From assembly GCF_001641615.1 (NCBI RefSeq), contig NZ_LRRU01000006.1, positions 1-32,359 on the forward strand: a stretch of DNA of 32,359 bases, in the 5' to 3' direction. Positions 29,129 through 32,359 of this stretch are shown piece by piece. Below the pieces are notes generated by a model. That model did no database searches, was not told where the DNA came from, and was given only the letters and a program-made list of their open reading frames with translations. The position numbers and the translations under genes are program-made. Position 1 is the stretch's first letter. Every line of letters starts with the position of its first letter. The DNA is from Pseudoalteromonas gelatinilytica (lineage in GTDB: Bacteria > Pseudomonadota > Gammaproteobacteria > Enterobacterales > Alteromonadaceae).

Positions 29129-29899
29129 ATGAATCAAACGGAACTGCTAGAAGAAATATTACTCCTCGCACGCCAAGCCGGCAGTGCAATAATGGGGATT
29201 TACGAAAAGGACTTTAATGTTGAGTACAAAGCTGATGAAAGCCCAGTGACCGACGCCGACCTAGCAGCTCACAAAGTGATTGTGAATGGCTTACAACATC
29301 TCACCCCTGATGTACCAATTCTAAGCGAAGAAAGCGCTGATATTAGCTGGGATATTCGTCAAACTTGGCAACGCTACTGGTTAGTCGATCCAATTGATGG
29401 CACCAAAGAGTTCATCAAAAAGAATGGCGAGTTCACAGTAAACATTGCCTTGATTGAAAAAGGGAAACCGGTATTAGCTGTTGTCGATGCACCGGCATTA
29501 GGTGTGTCGTATATTGCTGCTGAAGCAATTGGTGCCTTTAAAGATAAAGGTGATGAGCGCATTGAACTTAAGGTAACCCGTAAGCCAAATAAAGGGCTTA
29601 TCCGTGTTGTCGGCAGCCGTTCACACCCTTCTCCTGATCTAGCTGAATTCGTAAAACAGTTTGAAGATGTAGAAATGGTTTCAAAGGGCAGCTCACTAAA
29701 ACTTTGTCTGGTTGCCGAAGGGAGTGCTGATATATACCCACGCCTTGGCCCAACCTGTGAGTGGGATACCGGAGCAGGTCATGCGATTGCCGAAATTGCA
29801 GGCGCAACGGTTAGCAAACTAGATGGCAGCCCACTACTGTATAACAGTAAAGAAGAGTATCTGAATCCGTATTTTGTCGTATCGGCATTACAGAACTAA
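29129..29899 (+). CDS. cysQ: 3'(2'),5'-bisphosphate nucleotidase
   Basis: CysQ converts PAP, left over when PAPS is reduced, to AMP and phosphate, preventing inhibition of PAPS-using enzymes. It belongs to the inositol-monophosphatase family. Metal ligands are visible in SEESADISW (Glu67, Glu68), VDPIDGTKEF (Asp87, Asp90) and WDTGAGHAI (Asp213). The 256 residues compare with 246 in E. coli. It starts 3 bp after cysC, so the two are probably translated from one message, which makes sense because CysC produces the PAPS whose by-product CysQ removes. Confidence 0.97.
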   Translation: MNQTELLEEILLLARQAGSAIMGIYEKDFNVEYKADESPVTDADLAAHKVIVNGLQHLTPDVPILSEESADISWDIRQTWQRYWLVDPIDGTKEFIKKNGEFTVNIALIEKGKPVLAVVDAPALGVSYIAAEAIGAFKDKGDERIELKVTRKPNKGLIRVVGSRSHPSPDLAEFVKQFEDVEMVSKGSSLKLCLVAEGSADIYPRLGPTCEWDTGAGHAIAEIAGATVSKLDGSPLLYNSKEEYLNPYFVVSALQN

Positions 29900-29917
29900 A
29901 AGCGTTCCGTTAAATAC

Positions 29918-29950
29918 CGTAGGCTGGGTAGAGCGTAGCGAAACCCAGCA
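29918..29950. repeat. 33-bp hairpin repeat, copy 1
   Basis: The unit starts CGTAGGCTGGGTAGAGCG and ends GAAACCCAGCA. GCTGGGT pairs with ACCCAGC. A second copy is at 31818-31850 in the same orientation with four differences; two of these are a compensated pair (GCTGGGT/ACCCAGC against GTTGGGT/ACCCAAC). It lies just after cysQ. Confidence 0.75.
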
Positions 29951-30075
29951 TCTCCCCTGTCATAGCAAAATAAATATCCAAATTTCATATTCCCTACTTT
30001 ATGACCACAATCATATAGCCAATAAGTCCTTGTTCCTATAGTATTTTGCTTTCTTAATCTATTAAAGGAATAACC

Positions 30076-30267
30076 ATGACGACTGTTGAAAAAGCAATTG
30101 AAGCCGGCTATGAAGCACAAATTACCGCACTTTATAAAGCCCTTTCACAAGGAGTGCTTGCCGCCAATGGCGATGAAAGTGAAATCACTGCAGCTGAGGC
30201 ACGTTTTAAGAAAGGTTTAGCATTTGCCGCAGACATTAAAGCTCGCGCACTTGCAGCCGCAGAATAA
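30076..30267 (+). CDS. Small protein of unknown function
   Basis: The 63-residue product MTTVEKAIEAGYEAQITALY... is soluble, alanine-rich and probably all helical, ending in AADIKARALAAAE. It has a good AAAGGA ribosome-binding site ahead of the ATG and its own terminator-like hairpin (30278-30298), so it looks like an independently transcribed real gene. No signal peptide, cysteines or known motif were seen, and I do not recognise the family. A TATAGT at about 30038 could be a -10 element, with no convincing -35. Confidence 0.7.
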   Translation: MTTVEKAIEAGYEAQITALYKALSQGVLAANGDESEITAAEARFKKGLAFAADIKARALAAAE

Positions 30268-30277
30268 ATACCACAAC

Positions 30278-30310
30278 TGGGCTTTCTAAATAAGCCCAAT
30301 TCTCTTTCTT
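30278..30310 (+). terminator. Terminator after the 63-residue protein
   Basis: TGGGCTT (30278-30284) pairs with AAGCCCA (30292-30298), followed by ATTCTCTTTCTTT. The stem is short, but the T-rich tail supports termination. Confidence 0.6.
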
Positions 30311-30420
30311 TGTAAGTCTCTCCTTACAGCATAGTTATCTAAATACAACGCTAAAACATGCATTCTTAGTCGCTTTTCTATATGCTGCGCGACAATTATT
30401 ATTCTAATAGTGGAGTGCTA

Positions 30421-31683
30421 ATGAACACACATCAAGATGCTATGCCGTATGATGCATCGACAACAAGTAGTAACTCAAAATGGAATCTTCATGACACCCA
30501 ATGGGTATTAAGTTTATTTGGCACCGCAGTCGGTGCAGGGATTTTATTCTTACCAATTAATATCGGTATCGGCGGATTTTGGCCTTTAATTATCATGGCA
30601 TGCCTTGCCTTTCCGATGACTTACTTAGCTCACAGAGGCTTAGCCCGCTTTGTTTTATCATCAAAAAAGCCTGAAGCAGACTTTACCGATGTAGTAGAAG
30701 AACACTTTGGCATTAACGCCGGGCGCTTAATCTCTTTACTGTATTTTCTGTCTATCTTCCCTATCTTACTTATTTATGGTGTTGGCTTAACCAATACTGT
30801 AGACAGCTTTATCGTTAATCAATTAGGTATGGAGTCCCCCCCACGCGTGGTGTTATCTGGCCTGCTCGTTGGCGGTATGATCAGTTTAATGCTAGGTGGC
30901 GAAGCACTCATGTTACGTGCTTTTGCAATCCTTGTTTATCCTCTCGTCGCTATCTTGTTCTTCTTATCTATTTACCTGATCCCAAGCTGGCAAATGCCAG
31001 ATGTATCAGTCCCTGAGTTTTCAGGATTCATGAAAACACTTTGGTTATCAATACCTATCATTGTATTCTCATTTAGCCATGCTGCAGCAATATCAAGCTT
31101 TGTGCATGTACAGCGCGCTCACTACGGCAATAATGCCAAAATGAAGTCAGAAGCAATTCTAAAGCGCACCAGCTTATTATTAATTGTGTTTGTTTTACTG
31201 TTTGTATTCTCGTGCGTACTGTCACTATCTACAGAACAAATGGTACAAGCAAAAGCAGATAACGTGTCTATCTTGTCATTCCTTGCCAATATCACTGATA
31301 ACTCGTTTATTGCTACTCTAGGGCCATTAGTTGCCTTTATCGCGATTACGTCTTCATTCTTAGGCCACTTCTTAGGTGCCCGTGAAAGCTTCAACGGCCT
31401 TGTTAGTAAGCAAGCCCATATGAACCCTAAACTCGTTGATAAGATTGGCACTGTTATCATGTTCTTTGCTATTTGGTATTGCTCGGTGATCAACCCAAGT
31501 ATTTTAGACATGATGGATCAGCTATCAGGCCCTATCATTGCCATGATCCTTTTCATCATGCCAATGATTGCCGTATATAAGGTGCCTAGCTTACACAAAT
31601 ACAGAAATCGTTTGAGCACGTTGTTCGTACTTACAATTGGCGCTCTAGCTGTGTTTGCACTTATCTACAACATGATTAAGTAA
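30421..31683 (+). CDS. Amino acid permease of the SdaC/TdcC (hydroxy and aromatic amino acid) family
   Basis: The 420-residue inner-membrane protein has about 11 hydrophobic segments and the family's N-terminal signature FGTAVGAGILFLPINIGIGG near residues 35-54. Other conserved parts are FSFSHAAAISSFVHVQRAHYG (in pieces) and FLGHFLGARESFNGLV. E. coli SdaC (429) imports serine with H+; TdcC imports threonine and serine. The substrate here is most likely serine or threonine but cannot be fixed from sequence. The ATG at 30421 is chosen because TGGAG lies 5 nt upstream; an ATG at 30382 would add 13 residues without a good ribosome-binding site. A strong terminator follows. No serine dehydratase gene is adjacent. 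Confidence 0.88.
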   Translation: MNTHQDAMPYDASTTSSNSKWNLHDTQWVLSLFGTAVGAGILFLPINIGIGGFWPLIIMACLAFPMTYLAHRGLARFVLSSKKPEADFTDVVEEHFGINAGRLISLLYFLSIFPILLIYGVGLTNTVDSFIVNQLGMESPPRVVLSGLLVGGMISLMLGGEALMLRAFAILVYPLVAILFFLSIYLIPSWQMPDVSVPEFSGFMKTLWLSIPIIVFSFSHAAAISSFVHVQRAHYGNNAKMKSEAILKRTSLLLIVFVLLFVFSCVLSLSTEQMVQAKADNVSILSFLANITDNSFIATLGPLVAFIAITSSFLGHFLGARESFNGLVSKQAHMNPKLVDKIGTVIMFFAIWYCSVINPSILDMMDQLSGPIIAMILFIMPMIAVYKVPSLHKYRNRLSTLFVLTIGALAVFALIYNMIK

Positions 31684-31704
31684 TCTCATTATTGCTCGAT
31701 ATAG

Positions 31705-31737
31705 AAGCCCAGCCGGGAAACCGGCTGGGCTTTTTTG
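31705..31737 (+). terminator. Strong rho-independent terminator of the permease gene
   Basis: AAGCCCAGCCGG (31705-31716), a GAAA tetraloop, and CCGGCTGGGCTT (31721-31732), continuing into TTTTG. A 12-bp stem with a tetraloop and T-run. Confidence 0.95.
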
Positions 31738-31817
31738 TTACACAAGATGTGGGAGTGAAGTTAGCGAGTTGCTAGTTAGCGAGGGGAAAGTTGAAAGAGT
31801 AAAGTTTGGAAGTCTGG

Positions 31818-31850
31818 CGTAGGTTGGGTAAAGCGCAGCGAAACCCAACA
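31818..31850. repeat. 33-bp hairpin repeat, copy 2
   Basis: The unit starts CGTAGGTTGGGTAAAGCG and ends GAAACCCAACA. GTTGGGT pairs with ACCCAAC. It is the partner of the copy at 29918-29950. Similar elements are, from memory, common between genes in many gammaproteobacteria. Confidence 0.75.
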
Positions 31851-31858
31851 CATCAAAG

Positions 31859-31890
31859 AGCTATCAGCTTTCAGCCGTCAGCGTTCAGCT
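31859..31890. repeat. 32-bp inverted repeat, left arm
   Basis: It starts AGCTATCAGCTTTCAGCCGT and matches the reverse complement of 32163-32194 at 28 of 32 positions. It is built of short AGCT/CAGC modules. The two arms enclose 272 bp that hold the tandem array and the REP-like pair. Confidence 0.8.
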
Positions 31891-31930
31891 GCGCGGTGTG
31901 GGTGTTTGGTGCTGCATTTCCCTCTGCCGG

Positions 31931-31997
31931 AGGTTCTAGGTTCTAGGTTCTAGGTTCTAGGTTCTAGGTTCTAGGTTCTAGGTTCTAGGTTCTAGGT
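31931..31997. repeat. Heptanucleotide tandem array, unit AGGTTCT
   Basis: Nine exact copies of the 7-bp unit run from 31931 to 31993, followed by AGGT of a tenth. No interruptions or variants are seen, so the array is recent or actively maintained. It is not in a gene, so copy-number changes would not alter a protein. Confidence 0.97.
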
Positions 31998-32008
31998 AAA
32001 GTGTACTT

Positions 32009-32074
32009 GTAGGAATCGCTTTAGCCATGAATATGTTTGTTCTGGTCTGAATTCGGCACTGAAGTGCCTCCTAC
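32009..32074. repeat. Pair of opposed REP-like units
   Basis: The left unit, 32009-32032, begins GTAGGAATCGCTTTAGCC; the right unit, 32049-32074, read on the minus strand begins GTAGGAGGCACTTCAGTGCC. Both share the GTAGGA head and an internal stem-loop position, and they are in opposite orientation 16 bp apart, like the bipartite REP elements mobilised by RAYT transposases in other bacteria. No transposase gene is in the window. Confidence 0.6.
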
Positions 32075-32162
32075 GGGGTTTGTTGCTGAGGGTGACTCTG
32101 TACTAAACAACACCACAGTTCAACTAACATCTAATATCTGACGTCTGATATCTCTGTATTTC

Positions 32163-32194
32163 AGCTGACGTCTGACGGCTGAAAGCTGACAGCT
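32163..32194. repeat. 32-bp inverted repeat, right arm
   Basis: It starts AGCTGACGTCTGACGGCTGA; its reverse complement matches 31859-31890 at 28 of 32 positions. It ends 8 bp before the rRNA terminator region. Confidence 0.8.
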
Positions 32195-32201
32195 AAAACG
32201 C

Positions 32202-32232
32202 AAAAAAGCCCGACTCTTTCGAATCGGGCTTT
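32202..32232 (-). terminator. Terminator of the rRNA operon
   Basis: On the minus strand AAAGCCCGA (32232-32224) pairs with TCGGGCTTT (32213-32205), and the T-run continues through 32202. It lies about 12 bp past the 5S 3' end and faces the convergent permease gene. Confidence 0.93.
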
Positions 32233-32243
32233 CTTTAATTTGG

Positions 32244-32359
32244 AGCCTGGCGATGTCCTACTTTCACATGGCAAATGCCACACTATCATCGGCGCTGTTT
32301 CGTTTCACTACTGAGTTCGGCATGGGGTCAGGTGGGTCCAAAACGCTATTGTCACCAAG
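32244..32359 (-). rRNA. rrf: 5S ribosomal RNA (first 1-3 bases beyond the window edge)
   Basis: On the minus strand the window edge reads CTTGGTGACAATAGCG, followed by the hallmark segments CCCACCTGACCCCATGCCGA and ACTCAGTAGTGAAACG, then GCGCCGATG and the 3' end TCGCCAGGC at 32253-32245. The 5' and 3' ends pair as helix I with two G-U wobbles. It is the last gene of an rRNA operon that continues to the right of the window. Confidence 0.97.

Larger units (their letters stand above)
31684..32243. other. Non-coding, repeat-rich stretch between the permease and the rRNA operon
   Basis: No credible gene lies in this 560-bp stretch. It contains, in order: the permease terminator; a 10-bp direct repeat AGTTAGCGAG at 31759 and 31774; the second 33-bp hairpin repeat; one arm of a 32-bp inverted repeat; a heptanucleotide tandem array; a pair of opposed REP-like units; an 11-bp direct repeat CTGACGTCTGA at 32138 and 32165; the other arm of the inverted repeat; and the rRNA terminator. 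Confidence 0.85.

Noticed and set aside
30382..30420. Upstream ATG for the SdaC-family permease
   Set aside because: It lacks a ribosome-binding site and adds residues unlike the family; TGGAG just before 30421 fits that start.
31931..31997. CRISPR-like array
   Set aside because: Units are 7 bp with no spacers, so it is a simple tandem repeat.

Overview
The window looks like chromosome of a marine gammaproteobacterium, most likely Pseudoalteromonas or a close relative in the Alteromonadales. This rests on near-E. coli ribosomal and RNA polymerase proteins, AT-leaning codon use, the continuous order tRNA-Trp/secE/nusG/rplKAJL/rpoBC/rpsL/rpsG/fusA/tuf, an AraC-type hybrid sensor kinase, and cysG sitting beside cysDN. 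The genus is inferred from memory of these families; no search was run.

Positions 1-16872 (minus strand) hold the core transcription and translation block. In transcription order it is: tRNA-Trp promoter, tRNA-Trp, secE, nusG, terminator and promoter, rplK, rplA, promoter and L10 leader, rplJ, rplL, attenuator, rpoB, rpoC, terminator and promoter, rpsL, S7 intercistronic region, rpsG, fusA, and a tuf gene cut by the left edge. The control sites are unusually readable. There are three strong sigma70-type promoters, an L10 leader, a probable L1 operator, an rplL-rpoB attenuator and a conserved rpsL-rpsG spacer. At two junctions (nusG/rplK and rpoC/rpsL), and more weakly at rplA/rplJ, the next promoter overlaps the hairpin that terminates the preceding transcript. 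RNA started at the new promoter therefore lacks the 5' arm of that hairpin.

Positions 16918-24331 are an accessory stretch. A 1312-residue one-protein two-component system (two seven-bladed sensor propellers, Y_Y_Y domain, histidine kinase, receiver, AraC DNA-binding domain) diverges from tRNA-Trp with no recognisable polysaccharide locus beside it. It is followed by a CsgG-like outer-membrane lipoprotein gene with an added peptidoglycan-binding-like tail. Convergent to that is a minus-strand three-gene unit: deoC, a small nuclease-like protein of unknown function, and an SPFH/Band 7 protein with a lipoprotein signal.

Positions 24332-29899 (plus strand) are a sulfate-assimilation cluster: cysG (siroheme), cysD and cysN (ATP sulfurylase), cysC (APS kinase) and cysQ (PAP phosphatase). 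Together they activate sulfate to PAPS, remove the PAP by-product and supply the haem cofactor for sulfite reductase, which is not in the window.

Positions 29900-32359 hold a 63-residue protein of unknown function, an SdaC-family amino acid permease with a strong terminator, and about 560 bp of non-coding repeats. The repeats are a hairpin repeat with compensatory changes relative to a copy near 29.9 kb, a 32-bp inverted-repeat pair, 9.6 copies of a 7-bp tandem repeat, and a pair of opposed REP-like units. The window closes with the terminator and 5S gene of an rRNA operon running on the minus strand. I saw no CRISPR array, phage genes or insertion sequence. No obviously new multi-gene system is present; the best candidates for novelty are the promoter-in-terminator junctions, the deoC/unknown/SPFH-lipoprotein operon and the orphan hybrid regulator.
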